64,000 nt of DNA from Pseudomonas viridiflava (GTDB lineage Bacteria > Pseudomonadota > Gammaproteobacteria > Pseudomonadales > Pseudomonadaceae). Location of the stretch: contig NZ_RBTP01000069.1 of the NCBI RefSeq assembly GCF_003702045.1, positions 283,751 through 347,750 on the forward strand, in the 5' to 3' direction. Each line of letters starts with the position of its first letter. The stretch's first letter is position 1. This document shows positions 1 to 9,325 of this stretch, in pieces. Under the pieces are notes generated by a model that was not told the DNA's origin, made no database searches, and saw only the letters and a program-made list of their open reading frames with translations. The translations under genes were made by a program, and so were the position numbers.

Positions 1-1446
1 AAAGACCTTATCCAGGTCAAGACCGATGTGCTCGATCTTGCGATCGATCCGGTAGGTGGTGACGTTGTTCAACTCCGTCTGCCTCTTTATCCGCGCCGTC
101 AGGACCGTCCCGATGTCCCGTTTCAGTTGTTTGACAACGGCGGCGAACGTACTTTTCTGGCACAAAGTGGCCTGACAGGCACCAACGGTCCCGATGCTCG
201 CGCTGCCGGTCGTCCGGTTTACACGTCTGCGCAAAAGACTTATCAACTGGCTGACGGCCAGAACGATATGGTCGTTGACCTGAAGTTTTCGGAAAACGGC
301 GTCAATTACATCAAGCGCTTCACGTTTAAACGCGGTCTCTACGACCTGGTCGTGACTTACGTTGTGGATAACCAGAGCGCGCAGCCTTGGTCCGGTAACC
401 TGTTCGCGCAACTGAAGCGCGACGCCAGTTCCGATCCATCGTCGACCACAGCGACCGGTACCGCCACTTATCTGGGTGCGGCACTGTGGACTGCTGCGGA
501 GCCCTACAAAAAAGTGTCGATGAAAGATATCGACAAGGGCCAGGTCAAAGAAACCGTTCAAGGTGGCTGGGTTGCCTGGTTGCAACACTACTTCGTGACC
601 GCGTGGATTCCTGATCACAATGTAAGCAACGTGGTTCAGACCCGCAAAGACAGCCAGGGCAATTACATCATCGGGTTCACCAGCCCGACATTGACTGTCG
701 CTCCGGGTGCCCAGGGCGAAACGACCGCTACCCTGTACGCAGGTCCAAAAAGCCAGGCGGTACTCAAAGAGTTATCCCCAGGTCTGGAACTGACAGTCGA
801 CTATGGCTTTCTGTGGTTCATTGCTCAGCCTATCTTCTGGCTGCTGCAACACATCCACGCAATTCTTGGCAACTGGGGCTGGTCGATCATCGTCCTGACC
901 ATGTTGATCAAGGGCCTGTTCTTCCCTCTATCGGCGGCCAGTTACAAATCGATGGCCCGCATGCGCGCAGTGGCTCCAAAGCTTGCGCTGCTGAAGGAAC
1001 AACATGGCGATGATCGCCAGAAAATGTCCCAGGCCATGATGGAGCTGTACAAGAAAGAGAAGATCAACCCGCTGGGTGGATGCTTGCCGATTCTTGTGCA
1101 GATGCCGGTTTTCCTTTCGCTGTACTGGGTACTCCTGGAAAGCGTGGAAATGCGTCAGGCTCCTTGGATCTTGTGGATAACCGACCTGTCGATTAAAGAC
1201 CCGTTCTTCATTCTGCCGATCATCATGGGCGCAACCATGTTTATTCAGCAGCGTCTGAACCCGACTCCGCCGGATCCGATGCAGGCCAAGGTCATGAAAA
1301 TGATGCCAATCATCTTCACGTTCTTCTTCCTGTGGTTCCCTGCCGGTCTGGTTCTGTACTGGGTCGTGAACAACACCCTGTCGATCGCACAGCAGGCCTA
1401 CATCACTCGCAAGATCGAAGCGGCTACCAAGAAAGCGGCTGCTTGA
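1..1446 (+). CDS. yidC: membrane protein insertase YidC (5'-truncated by window edge)
   Basis: YidC inserts and folds inner-membrane proteins, alone or with SecYEG; its substrates include the ATP synthase c subunit encoded downstream. The frame is open from base 1 with no start, so about 80 N-terminal residues of a roughly 560-residue protein are missing. The first 260 visible residues form the periplasmic beta domain. The C-terminal 60KD_IMP core follows, with hydrophobic segments near bases 812-950, 1081-1140, 1200-1260 and 1310-1400, and a basic C-terminus rich in Lys and Ala. The hydrophilic-groove arginine known from E. coli appears as Lys here (TMLIKGLFFPL). The position just before mnmE is typical of Pseudomonas. 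Family certain; the start lies outside the window. Confidence 0.97.
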   Translation, partial: KDLIQVKTDVLDLAIDPVGGDVVQLRLPLYPRRQDRPDVPFQLFDNGGERTFLAQSGLTGTNGPDARAAGRPVYTSAQKTYQLADGQNDMVVDLKFSENGVNYIKRFTFKRGLYDLVVTYVVDNQSAQPWSGNLFAQLKRDASSDPSSTTATGTATYLGAALWTAAEPYKKVSMKDIDKGQVKETVQGGWVAWLQHYFVTAWIPDHNVSNVVQTRKDSQGNYIIGFTSPTLTVAPGAQGETTATLYAGPKSQAVLKELSPGLELTVDYGFLWFIAQPIFWLLQHIHAILGNWGWSIIVLTMLIKGLFFPLSAASYKSMARMRAVAPKLALLKEQHGDDRQKMSQAMMELYKKEKINPLGGCLPILVQMPVFLSLYWVLLESVEMRQAPWILWITDLSIKDPFFILPIIMGATMFIQQRLNPTPPDPMQAKVMKMMPIIFTFFFLWFPAGLVLYWVVNNTLSIAQQAYITRKIEAATKKAAA

Positions 1447-1470
1447 CCTAACCTGTGAATAAGTTCTACA

Positions 1471-1494
1471 AAGCGCCCCCTCGTGGGGCGTTTT
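1471..1494 (+). terminator. intrinsic terminator after yidC
   Basis: A six-pair GC stem (CGCCCC/GGGGCG) with a five-base loop is followed by TTTT, 25 bases after the yidC stop and 30 bases before the mnmE start. It should end the rpmH-rnpA-yidC transcript or attenuate read-through into mnmE. Confidence 0.75.
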
Positions 1495-1524
1495 GCTATC
1501 TGTCAGTTGTCCAGGAGCCGGACC

Positions 1525-2895
1525 ATGAACGTCCCTCGTGAAACCATCGCCGCTATCGCCACAGCTCAAGGCCGTGGCGGCGTCGGCATCGTCCGTATCT
1601 CGGGTCCTTTGGCCAGCAAGGCGGCACACGCCATCATCGGCCGTACACCCAAACCTCGTTATGCCCATTACGGGCCGTTCGCCGATGCATCCGGCCAAGT
1701 GCTGGATGAAGGAATTGCCCTGTTTTTCCCGGGTCCCAACTCCTTTACCGGCGAAGACGTACTGGAGTTACAGGGGCACGGCGGTCCAATCGTGCTGGAC
1801 ATGCTGCTGCAGCGTTGTCTTGAATTGGGCAGCCGCCTGGCACGTCCCGGGGAATTCAGCGAACGAGCATTTCTCAACGACAAGCTGGATCTGGCACAGG
1901 CTGAAGCCATTGCTGACTTGATCGAGGCAAGTTCTGCACAGGCTGCACGTAACGCATTACGATCGTTGCAAGGCGCGTTTTCGCAGCGTGTGGATAAGTT
2001 GACCGAGAAATTGATCAGCTTGCGTATCTATGTCGAGGCGGCGATCGACTTTCCGGAAGAAGAAATCGACTTTCTCGCCGATGGTCATGTGTTGAGCATG
2101 CTTGATGGCGTGCGCGCTGAGTTATCCACAGTACTGCGTGAAGCCGGCCAAGGCGCGTTGTTGCGTGATGGCATGACGGTAGTGATTGCAGGAAGGCCCA
2201 ACGCCGGCAAATCCAGCCTGCTCAATGCCCTTGCAGGACGCGAAGCTGCGATTGTGACCGAGATCGCAGGCACCACGCGCGATGTGCTGCGCGAACATAT
2301 CCACATCGATGGCATGCCGTTGCATGTAGTTGATACGGCGGGCTTGCGAGATACGCAGGACCAGGTCGAAATGATCGGCGTGCAACGTGCCCTCAAGGCT
2401 ATTGGCGAGGCTGACAGGATTCTGCTGGTTGTCGACGCTACCGCTCCAGAAGCGAGCAATCCTTTTGCGCTATGGCCCGAATTTCTCGAACAACGGCCAG
2501 ACCCGGCCAAGGTCACACTGATTCGAAACAAGTCGGACCTGAGTGGCGACGTCATTGGCTTGGAAACCAGCCCGGATGGCCATGTCACCCTCAGCCTCAG
2601 TGCCAAGGCAGGAGGGGAGGGACTTGAATTGCTGCGTGAGCACCTCAAGGCTTGTATGGGCTATGAGCAAACATCCGAAAGCAGCTTCAGCGCCCGACGT
2701 CGTCACCTTGAAGCGCTGCGCCACGCCAGCGACTCCCTTGAGCACGGCAGAGCACAATTGACGCTTGCAGGCGCTGGAGAGCTGTTGGCTGAGGACCTGC
2801 GTCAGGCGCAGCAGGCATTGGGCGAGATCACCGGTGCGTTTAGCTCTGATGATCTGCTGGGCCGAATCTTTTCCAGCTTCTGTATCGGAAAATAG
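1525..2895 (+). CDS. mnmE: tRNA-U34 5-carboxymethylaminomethyl modification GTPase MnmE
   Basis: With MnmG it installs the (carboxymethyl)aminomethyl group on the wobble uridine of certain tRNAs, driven by GTP-dependent dimerisation. Start chosen at the ATG at 1525 because AGGAG lies eight bases upstream and the protein then begins MNVPRETIAA, as in its relatives; the frame is open further upstream but only across the terminator. The 456 residues show the N-terminal folate-binding domain, the G domain with P-loop GRPNAGKSS near residue 223 and the switch motif DTAGLRDT, and the C-terminal CIGK whose cysteine is invariant. A hairpin follows the stop. Contains two exact DnaA boxes (1989, 2122). 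Confidence 0.98.
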   Translation: MNVPRETIAAIATAQGRGGVGIVRISGPLASKAAHAIIGRTPKPRYAHYGPFADASGQVLDEGIALFFPGPNSFTGEDVLELQGHGGPIVLDMLLQRCLELGSRLARPGEFSERAFLNDKLDLAQAEAIADLIEASSAQAARNALRSLQGAFSQRVDKLTEKLISLRIYVEAAIDFPEEEIDFLADGHVLSMLDGVRAELSTVLREAGQGALLRDGMTVVIAGRPNAGKSSLLNALAGREAAIVTEIAGTTRDVLREHIHIDGMPLHVVDTAGLRDTQDQVEMIGVQRALKAIGEADRILLVVDATAPEASNPFALWPEFLEQRPDPAKVTLIRNKSDLSGDVIGLETSPDGHVTLSLSAKAGGEGLELLREHLKACMGYEQTSESSFSARRRHLEALRHASDSLEHGRAQLTLAGAGELLAEDLRQAQQALGEITGAFSSDDLLGRIFSSFCIGK

Positions 2896-2904
2896 TGCTT
2901 TAAA

Positions 2905-2946
2905 AGCTGACGCGCATCGACGTAGCGCGCGTCAGCTGTTTCTTTG
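2905..2946 (+). terminator. intrinsic terminator after mnmE
   Basis: A perfect 11-bp stem (2905-2915 with 2927-2937) and an 11-base loop are followed by GTTTCTTT, nine bases after the mnmE stop. Confidence 0.85.
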
Positions 2947-3508
2947 CAGCTTCAGATAAGCTGTCACACCTCAGCAACCTTACGTATACCCCCTCCCGCA
3001 AAGGCTCAATCTTTCAAAAATTGATCGCCTTTGCGTAGCCGTGGGCACCTGATACACCCACCTCGGAATCATTACGCCACTCAATCTCGACGTTGCCAGA
3101 CAAGAATCTGCTATTTTTTCAGAATTAAGCCCTGTGTATAACCAACCTTTAGCTCGGTTGATAACCGGGGGTGAAAGCTGAAGATAAACCCGCCTGTGGA
3201 CAAGTAGTACTTTAATCCACAGGCTCAGGACAGTTATCCCAACCCCTCAACGGCACATGACCACAGACTTTTGAATCGCTGTACATAAAGTAGATAGAGG
3301 CGTGTAGCGATCTATCCACAGAAAATAAGCTCAGTAAGAATAAACATAAAAACAAGGCTTTATAAACTTTCTTTCCTTTTTATTTTCTTTATCCGCGAGT
3401 TTTCCACAGCTGGTTAAATTTTGTGCAACGGGTTTCATTCAGGTGGGGGAAGTCCCTATACTTGTCAGCTATCCCAATTTCCCATCGACAACAGGCACGA
3501 GGTGCGTG
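2947..3508. other. long non-coding region before mnmG with DnaA boxes and AT-rich tract (oriC-like)
   Basis: No convincing gene in about 560 bases. Seen: DnaA-box-like 9-mers at 3133 (TGTGTATAA), 3195 (TGTGGACAA), 3213 (TAATCCACA), 3312 (CTATCCACA) and 3400 (TTTTCCACA), with a weaker one at 3234. An AT-rich tract at about 3325-3390 sits between the last two boxes, as an unwinding element would. Known: E. coli oriC lies beside mnmG (gidA), whereas in Pseudomonas the main origin is between rpmH and dnaA. Inference: this is either a second DnaA-responsive origin-like segment or a DnaA-controlled mnmG promoter region. Confidence 0.6.
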
Positions 3509-5401
3509 GTGGATTTCCCTTCCCGTTTTGAAGTGATCGTCATCGGTGGCGGTCATGCCGGTACCGAGGCCGCACTTGCGTCGGCACGCATGGGTGTAAA
3601 AACCCTGCTGTTGACGCATAACGTGGAAACCCTCGGTCAGATGAGCTGCAACCCCGCCATTGGTGGCATAGGCAAGAGTCATCTGGTCAAAGAAATCGAT
3701 GCCCTTGGCGGCGCGATGGCTATGGCCACTGACAAAGGCGGTATTCAGTTTCGCGTGCTCAACAGCCGTAAAGGTCCGGCCGTACGGGCAACCCGTGCGC
3801 AGGCCGACCGCGTGCTGTACAAAGCCGCGATTCGCGAAACCCTGGAAAATCAGCCGAACCTGTGGATATTTCAGCAATCCTGCGACGACTTGATCGTCGA
3901 GCAGGATCAGGTTCGCGGTGTGGTCACCCAGATGGGGCTGCGCTTCATGGCCGATTCCGTGGTATTGACCACCGGCACATTCTTGGGCGGTCTTATCCAC
4001 ATCGGTATGCAGAACTATTCCGGTGGCCGCGCTGGTGACCCACCATCCATCGCGCTCGCACGCCGTTTGCGCGAACTGCCGTTACGTGTGGGGCGCTTGA
4101 AAACAGGCACGCCGCCACGTATCGATGGTCGATCTGTCGATTTCTCGGTAATGACCGAACAGCCGGGTGATACACCGATTCCCGTCATGTCGTTCATGGG
4201 GTCCAAGGAACAACATCCTGCACAGGTGAGTTGCTGGATTACCCACACCAATGCGCGGACACACGAAATCATCGCGTCCAACCTTGATCGCTCACCCATG
4301 TATTCCGGTGTGATCGAAGGGATTGGTCCGCGCTATTGCCCATCGATCGAAGACAAGATCCATCGCTTTGCCGACAAGGAAAGCCATCAGGTCTTCATTG
4401 AGCCGGAGGGTCTGACCACCCACGAGCTGTACCCGAACGGCATCTCAACATCGCTCCCGTTCGACGTGCAGTTACAGATCGTTCGCTCGATTCGCGGCAT
4501 GGAGAATGCGCACATTGTTCGCCCGGGCTACGCCATCGAGTATGACTACTTCGATCCACGCGATCTGAAGTACAGCCTCGAAACCAAGGTGATTGGCGGT
4601 CTGTTTTTCGCAGGCCAGATCAACGGCACAACCGGTTACGAAGAAGCGGGCGCTCAAGGTTTGCTGGCCGGTACCAACGCGGCGCTGCGTGCGCAAGGTC
4701 GAGACAGTTGGTGTCCGCGTCGCGATGAAGCCTACATCGGGGTATTGGTCGACGACCTGATCACCTTGGGTACGCAAGAGCCTTACCGGATGTTCACTTC
4801 TCGCGCCGAATACCGTCTGATCCTGCGTGAAGACAACGCCGATCTGCGTCTGACTGAAAAAGGTCGGGAACTGGGACTGGTCGATGACGCACGCTGGGCT
4901 GCGTTTTGCACCAAACGTGAAAACATCGCACTGGAAGAACAGCGTCTGAAAAGTACCTGGGTTCGTCCAGGAACCGAGCAAGGCGATGCCATTGCCGCGC
5001 ATTTCGGCACGCCGCTGACCCACGAATACAATCTGCTCAACCTGCTGACACGTCCGGAAGTGGATTACGCCAGTCTGATTTCCCTCACGGGTGAGGGCTG
5101 CAGTGATCCACAGGTCGCCGAGCAGGTGGAGATCAAGACCAAATACGCCGGTTACATCGATCGTCAACAGGACGAAATCGCCCGTTTGCGTGCGAGCGAA
5201 GACACAAAACTGCCTGAAGACATCGACTACGCCGGGATTTCCGGTCTGTCGAAAGAAATTCAAAGCAAGCTGGGGATAACTCGTCCCGAAACCCTCGGGC
5301 AGGCTTCGCGCATTCCAGGCGTCACGCCAGCAGCGATTTCTCTGTTGATGATTCACTTGAAAAAACGCGGCGCCGGCCGTCAGTTGGAGCAAAGCGCTTG
5401 A
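3509..5401 (+). CDS. mnmG: tRNA uridine-5-carboxymethylaminomethyl modification enzyme MnmG (GidA)
   Basis: FAD-dependent partner of MnmE in wobble-uridine modification. Start taken at the GTG at 3509, preceded by CACGAGG, giving 630 residues beginning VDFPSRFEV like other Pseudomonas MnmG; an upstream GTG at 3443 would add 22 unconserved residues. The FAD Rossmann motif IGGGHAGTEAA is at about residues 12-22; the conserved CNPAIGG and the GTTGYEEAGAQG segment are present. The C-terminal helical domain that binds MnmE ends in RQLEQSA. The stop overlaps the rsmG start, so the two are translationally coupled. The upstream region is the DnaA-box-rich spacer. Confidence 0.97.
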   Translation: MDFPSRFEVIVIGGGHAGTEAALASARMGVKTLLLTHNVETLGQMSCNPAIGGIGKSHLVKEIDALGGAMAMATDKGGIQFRVLNSRKGPAVRATRAQADRVLYKAAIRETLENQPNLWIFQQSCDDLIVEQDQVRGVVTQMGLRFMADSVVLTTGTFLGGLIHIGMQNYSGGRAGDPPSIALARRLRELPLRVGRLKTGTPPRIDGRSVDFSVMTEQPGDTPIPVMSFMGSKEQHPAQVSCWITHTNARTHEIIASNLDRSPMYSGVIEGIGPRYCPSIEDKIHRFADKESHQVFIEPEGLTTHELYPNGISTSLPFDVQLQIVRSIRGMENAHIVRPGYAIEYDYFDPRDLKYSLETKVIGGLFFAGQINGTTGYEEAGAQGLLAGTNAALRAQGRDSWCPRRDEAYIGVLVDDLITLGTQEPYRMFTSRAEYRLILREDNADLRLTEKGRELGLVDDARWAAFCTKRENIALEEQRLKSTWVRPGTEQGDAIAAHFGTPLTHEYNLLNLLTRPEVDYASLISLTGEGCSDPQVAEQVEIKTKYAGYIDRQQDEIARLRASEDTKLPEDIDYAGISGLSKEIQSKLGITRPETLGQASRIPGVTPAAISLLMIHLKKRGAGRQLEQSA

Positions 5402-6054
5402 GTTCTATGGTCACTCCGCAACACGCCGAAGAGTTATCCACAGGCGCACGCGCTATGGGCATAGAGCTCACTCCGGGCCAGCACGAGCAATTGCTGGCCT
5501 ATCTGGCGCTCTTGATCAAGTGGAACAAGGCTTACAACCTCACTGCTGTGCGTAACCCCGACGAGATGGTGTCCCGGCATCTGCTCGACAGCCTGAGTGT
5601 GATTTCTTTCATGGAAGGCGGTGCCGAGGGCGAGCGCTGGCTCGACGTGGGCAGCGGTGGGGGCATGCCCGGTATCCCGATGGCAATCATGTTTCCACAA
5701 ATGAACGTCTCGCTGCTGGACAGCAACGGCAAAAAGACTCGCTTCCAGACCCAGGTCAAACTGGAGCTGAAGCTGGATAACCTCGAAGTTATCCACAGCC
5801 GGGCCGAGACGTACCAGCCTGAGGTACCGTTCAACGGAATCATTTCCCGTGCGTTCAGCAGTCTGGAAGACTTCACCGGATGGACTCGCCACATGGGTGA
5901 CACCCAGACACGCTGGCTGGCGATGAAAGGGCTGCATCCTGCCGACGAACTGGTAGCATTGCCCTCGGATTTTCACCTCGATAGCGCACAAGCCTTGACC
6001 GTTCCAGGTTGCCAAGGCCAACGCCATCTGCTGATACTGCGCCGCACGGCATGA
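5398..6054 (+). CDS. rsmG: 16S rRNA (guanine527-N7)-methyltransferase RsmG (GidB)
   Basis: SAM-dependent methylation of G527 in 16S rRNA; loss gives low-level streptomycin resistance in many bacteria. The likely start is the TTG at 5398, overlapping the mnmG TGA by four bases; this gives 218 residues starting MSSMVTPQHAEELS, matching relatives. An ATG three codons later is the alternative. The SAM-binding motif LDVGSGGGMPGIP lies at about residues 82-94, followed by LLDSNGKKTRF. Two exact DnaA boxes (5434, 5789) are embedded in the coding sequence. Order mnmG-rsmG-parA-parB is conserved near bacterial origins. Confidence 0.97.
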   Translation: MSSMVTPQHAEELSTGARAMGIELTPGQHEQLLAYLALLIKWNKAYNLTAVRNPDEMVSRHLLDSLSVISFMEGGAEGERWLDVGSGGGMPGIPMAIMFPQMNVSLLDSNGKKTRFQTQVKLELKLDNLEVIHSRAETYQPEVPFNGIISRAFSSLEDFTGWTRHMGDTQTRWLAMKGLHPADELVALPSDFHLDSAQALTVPGCQGQRHLLILRRTA

Positions 6055-6072
6055 TTGGGAACACAAGCGATA

Positions 6073-6864
6073 ATGGCTAAGGTATTCGCGATAGCGAACC
6101 AGAAAGGTGGGGTAGGCAAGACCACCACATGTATCAACCTCGCCGCGTCACTGGTTGCTACCAAACGACGGGTGCTGTTGATCGATCTCGATCCCCAAGG
6201 CAATGCGACCATGGGGAGTGGTGTGGATAAACATAACCTCGAAAACTCCGTTTACGACCTGCTGATCGGGGAATGCGATCTGGCCGAGGCCATGCAGTTC
6301 TCCGAGCACGGCGGTTATCAACTGCTTCCGGCCAACCGCGACCTGACTGCAGGCGAAGTGGTGTTGCTGGAGATGCAGATGAAGGAGAGCCGTCTGCGCA
6401 ATGCGCTGGCGCCCATCCGTGAAAACTACGATTACATCCTCATCGACTGCCCTCCATCGCTCTCGATGCTGACGCTGAACGCCCTGGTGGCGTCCGATGG
6501 CGTGATTATCCCCATGCAGTGCGAGTATTTCGCGCTCGAAGGTCTGAGTGACCTTGTGGATAACATCAAGCGGATCGGCGAACTGCTCAATCCGCAGTTG
6601 AAGATCGAAGGTCTGCTGCGCACGATGTACGACCCGCGCCTGAGTCTGATCAACGACGTCTCGGCGCAGCTCAAGGAACATTTTGGCGAGCAGCTATACG
6701 ACACCGTGATCCCAAGGAACATCCGGCTGGCCGAGGCGCCGAGTTTTGGCATGCCGGTGCTGGCTTATGACAAGTCCTCCCGGGGAGCGCTGGCCTACCT
6801 GGCGCTCGCCAGTGAACTGGTCCGCCGTCAACGCCGCGGTGCTAAAACCGCTCAGCCAACCTAA
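6073..6864 (+). CDS. parA: chromosome partitioning ATPase ParA (Soj)
   Basis: Deviant Walker-type ATPase that binds DNA non-specifically and moves ParB-parS complexes, segregating the origin region. Start at the ATG at 6073 (MAKVFAIANQKGG), which places the Walker A motif KGGVGKTT at residues 11-18; a TTG 18 bases upstream in the same frame is less likely. Also visible: the Walker A' region LIDLDPQGNAT and Walker B IDCPPS. 263 residues, normal for the family. Nine bases separate it from parB. Exact DnaA boxes sit at 6222 and 6555. Confidence 0.97.
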   Translation: MAKVFAIANQKGGVGKTTTCINLAASLVATKRRVLLIDLDPQGNATMGSGVDKHNLENSVYDLLIGECDLAEAMQFSEHGGYQLLPANRDLTAGEVVLLEMQMKESRLRNALAPIRENYDYILIDCPPSLSMLTLNALVASDGVIIPMQCEYFALEGLSDLVDNIKRIGELLNPQLKIEGLLRTMYDPRLSLINDVSAQLKEHFGEQLYDTVIPRNIRLAEAPSFGMPVLAYDKSSRGALAYLALASELVRRQRRGAKTAQPT

Positions 6865-6873
6865 GGAATTCCC

Positions 6874-7746
6874 ATGGCCGTCAAGAAACGAGGTCTCGGA
6901 CGTGGGTTGGACGCACTTCTGAGCAGTCCAACCGTCAGTTCGCTGGAAGAGCAGGCCATTAAGGCCCCTCAGCGTGAGTTGCAGCATGTGCCGCTGGACA
7001 TGATTCAGCGTGGCAAGTACCAGCCAAGGCGCGACATGGACCCTCAGGCCCTCGAAGAACTGGCGCAATCCATCAAGTCCCAAGGCGTGATGCAGCCGAT
7101 CGTGATCCGTCCGATCGGCGATAACCGGTTTGAGATCATCGCCGGTGAACGACGCTGGCGCGCTAGCCAGCAGGCAGGTGTCGAAACGATTCCGGCCATG
7201 GTTCGCGACGTGCCGGATGAAACCGCTATTGCGATGGCGCTGATCGAAAACATTCAGCGCGAAGACCTGAACCCCATCGAAGAAGCGATGGCGCTGCAGC
7301 GTTTGCAGCAGGAATTCCAGCTCACCCAGCAGCAGGTGGCCGATGCCGTCGGCAAGTCTCGGGTCAGCGTAGCCAACTTGTTACGGCTCATTGCGCTGCC
7401 TGAGGTCATCAAGACAATGCTGTCCCACGGCGACCTTGAGATGGGCCACGCACGCGCCCTGCTGGGTTTGCCGGAAGAGCGACAGGTCGAAGGGGCGCGA
7501 CACGTTGTCGCACGAGGGCTCACTGTACGTCAGACAGAAGCACTGGTCAGACAATGGCTTAGCGGCAAGGAAACCCCTGCGGAACCGGCCAAGACCGATC
7601 CCGATATCAGTCGACTTGAACAGCGTCTGGCCGAGCGTTTAGGGTCTGCAGTCCAGATCCGGCATGGGCAGAAGGGAAAAGGGCAGTTAGTCATCCGTTA
7701 CAACTCGCTTGACGAGTTGCAAGGTGTGCTCGCTCACATCCGCTGA
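6874..7746 (+). CDS. parB: chromosome partitioning protein ParB (Spo0J)
   Basis: CTP-dependent clamp that loads at parS and spreads; partner of ParA. The start ATG is preceded by TAAGGAA. 290 residues: the N-terminal ParA-contacting stretch RGLGRGLDALL (residues 6-16), the CTPase motif GERRWRAS near residue 92, the helix-turn-helix around residues 150-175 (TQQQVADAVGKSRVSVANLLRL) and a C-terminal dimerisation domain. No parS site of the TGTTCCACGTGGAACA type was found by eye in the window, so loading sites probably lie on the other side of the origin. Confidence 0.96.
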   Translation: MAVKKRGLGRGLDALLSSPTVSSLEEQAIKAPQRELQHVPLDMIQRGKYQPRRDMDPQALEELAQSIKSQGVMQPIVIRPIGDNRFEIIAGERRWRASQQAGVETIPAMVRDVPDETAIAMALIENIQREDLNPIEEAMALQRLQQEFQLTQQQVADAVGKSRVSVANLLRLIALPEVIKTMLSHGDLEMGHARALLGLPEERQVEGARHVVARGLTVRQTEALVRQWLSGKETPAEPAKTDPDISRLEQRLAERLGSAVQIRHGQKGKGQLVIRYNSLDELQGVLAHIR

Positions 7747-7790
7747 AACAATTGCGCTGTAGCGTATAGTCGGAAATCACTACCTGACAG

Positions 7791-7819
7791 TTGAATAGGG
7801 ACTTAACCGCCCCTATACT
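7791..7819 (+). promoter_or_regulatory. sigma-70 promoter of the atp operon
   Basis: TTGAAT (7791-7796), a 17-base spacer and TATACT (7814-7819) lie 74 bases before the atpI start and just after parB. Spacing is ideal and both hexamers are near consensus. Confidence 0.7.
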
Positions 7820-7892
7820 CTGCGCGCATTTTGTCGGCACAAATTATGCCAAGTTACAGATGATGGCGACCGACAGCCAAGGAGCCAATGCG

Positions 7893-8300
7893 ATGGAATC
7901 ACGCATGCCAGACCGCTTGCCGTTTCATCGCCTGGCGGTTTTTCCGGTTTTGCTGGCTCAATTGATCGTACTGCTGATAGCTGCGTTGGCGCTGTGGCAG
8001 TGGCGCGGAGTCGTAGCGGGATATTCGGGACTTTGCGGAGGCCTGATAGCCTGGCTGCCCAATTTATACTTTGCTCACAAGGCGTTTCGGTTTTCCGGAG
8101 CCCGAGCCGCTCAAGCCATCGTCCGGTCGTTTTACGCCGGCGAGGCGGGCAAACTTATTTTGACGGCAGTGCTTTTTGCACTGACGTTCGCAGGTGTGAA
8201 ACCGCTGGCACCGCTGGCGGTTTTCGGGGTGTTCATGTTGATCCAGGTGGTCAACTGGTTCGCTCCCCTGCTTACGAGAACAAGACTTTCGAGACCTTAG
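7893..8300 (+). CDS. atpI: ATP synthase subunit I AtpI
   Basis: Small membrane protein at the head of atp operons, thought to help c-ring assembly or Mg2+ supply and not part of the finished enzyme. Start at the ATG at 7893, with AAGGAG eight bases upstream; this gives 135 residues beginning MESRMPDRLPFHRLAVF. The frame is open for 102 more bases, but those overlap the promoter. Four hydrophobic segments, with a short basic loop around YFAHKAFRFSGARAA. Last residues RTRLSRP. AtpI sequences are poorly conserved; the call rests on topology and position. Confidence 0.9.
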   Translation: MESRMPDRLPFHRLAVFPVLLAQLIVLLIAALALWQWRGVVAGYSGLCGGLIAWLPNLYFAHKAFRFSGARAAQAIVRSFYAGEAGKLILTAVLFALTFAGVKPLAPLAVFGVFMLIQVVNWFAPLLTRTRLSRP

Positions 8301-8316
8301 GGCGTTTGAGGCAACC

Positions 8317-9186
8317 ATGGCAGAGCAAACAGCTTCGGGCTATATCCAGCACCACTTGCAGAACCTGACATTCGGGCACCTGCCCAATGGCGAATGGGGC
8401 TTTGCCCACACCGCAGCAGAAGCCAAGGAAATGGGTTTCTGGGCTTTCCACGTCGATACTCTCGGCTGGTCGGTTGCGTTGGGTCTGATTTTCGTTCTGA
8501 TCTTCCGCATGGCGGCCAAGAAGGCGACTTCCGGCCAGCCGGGCGCCCTGCAGAACTTCGTTGAAGTGCTGGTCGAGTTCGTCGACGGCAGTGTGAAAGA
8601 CAGCTTCCACGGCCGTAGCGCGGTGATCGCGCCACTGGCCCTGACCATTTTCGTCTGGGTTTTCCTGATGAACGCCGTCGACCTTGTACCGGTTGACTGG
8701 ATTCCTCAGCTGGCGATGATGATCTCCGGCGATGAGCACATTCCATTCCGTGCCGTTCCGACTACAGATCCGAACGCGACCCTGGGCATGGCCCTGTCCG
8801 TGTTCGCACTGATCATTTTCTACAGCATCAAGGTCAAGGGCATCGGCGGCTTCATCGGCGAACTGACCCTTCACCCGTTCGGCAGCAAGAATATTTTCGT
8901 TCAGGCACTGTTGATCCCGGTCAACTTCCTGCTGGAATTCGTGACCCTGGTGGCCAAACCGATTTCTCTGGCACTGCGTCTGTTCGGCAACATGTATGCT
9001 GGCGAGCTGGTATTCATCCTGATCGCCGTCATGTTCGGCAGCGGTCTGCTCTGGTTGAGCGGCCTGGGTATCGTTCTGCAATGGGCTTGGGCTGTGTTCC
9101 ACATCCTGATCATCACCCTGCAAGCGTTCATCTTCATGATGCTGACCATCGTCTACCTGTCGATGGCTCACGAAGATAACCATTGA
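8317..9186 (+). CDS. atpB: ATP synthase Fo subunit a AtpB
   Basis: Stationary channel subunit of Fo, carrying the half-channels for protons. 289 residues with five to six membrane helices. The conserved arginine that faces the c-ring is seen in LALRLFGNMYAGEL near residue 228, and the family segment LTLHPFGSKN precedes it. A long N-terminal extension (about 45 residues) before the first helix is usual in Pseudomonas. 16 bases after atpI; followed by a 139-base spacer before atpE. Confidence 0.97.
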   Translation: MAEQTASGYIQHHLQNLTFGHLPNGEWGFAHTAAEAKEMGFWAFHVDTLGWSVALGLIFVLIFRMAAKKATSGQPGALQNFVEVLVEFVDGSVKDSFHGRSAVIAPLALTIFVWVFLMNAVDLVPVDWIPQLAMMISGDEHIPFRAVPTTDPNATLGMALSVFALIIFYSIKVKGIGGFIGELTLHPFGSKNIFVQALLIPVNFLLEFVTLVAKPISLALRLFGNMYAGELVFILIAVMFGSGLLWLSGLGIVLQWAWAVFHILIITLQAFIFMMLTIVYLSMAHEDNH

Positions 9187-9325
9187 GATTCGCCTCCGGG
9201 CGTATCTGATGACCGTCTTGCCAGCCGCGAGACGGTGCCCGCAAGGGCTGATGTAACAAACGATTTTGCTTTACCGCTTTAATTAAAAAAACCTAACCAA
9301 TACGACGTAAAAGTCGGGAGGAAAG

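Noticed and set aside
8272..9183. 303-codon open frame antisense to atpB
   Set aside because: Very rich in His, Gln, Asp and Glu as expected from reversing a hydrophobic membrane gene; not a real protein.
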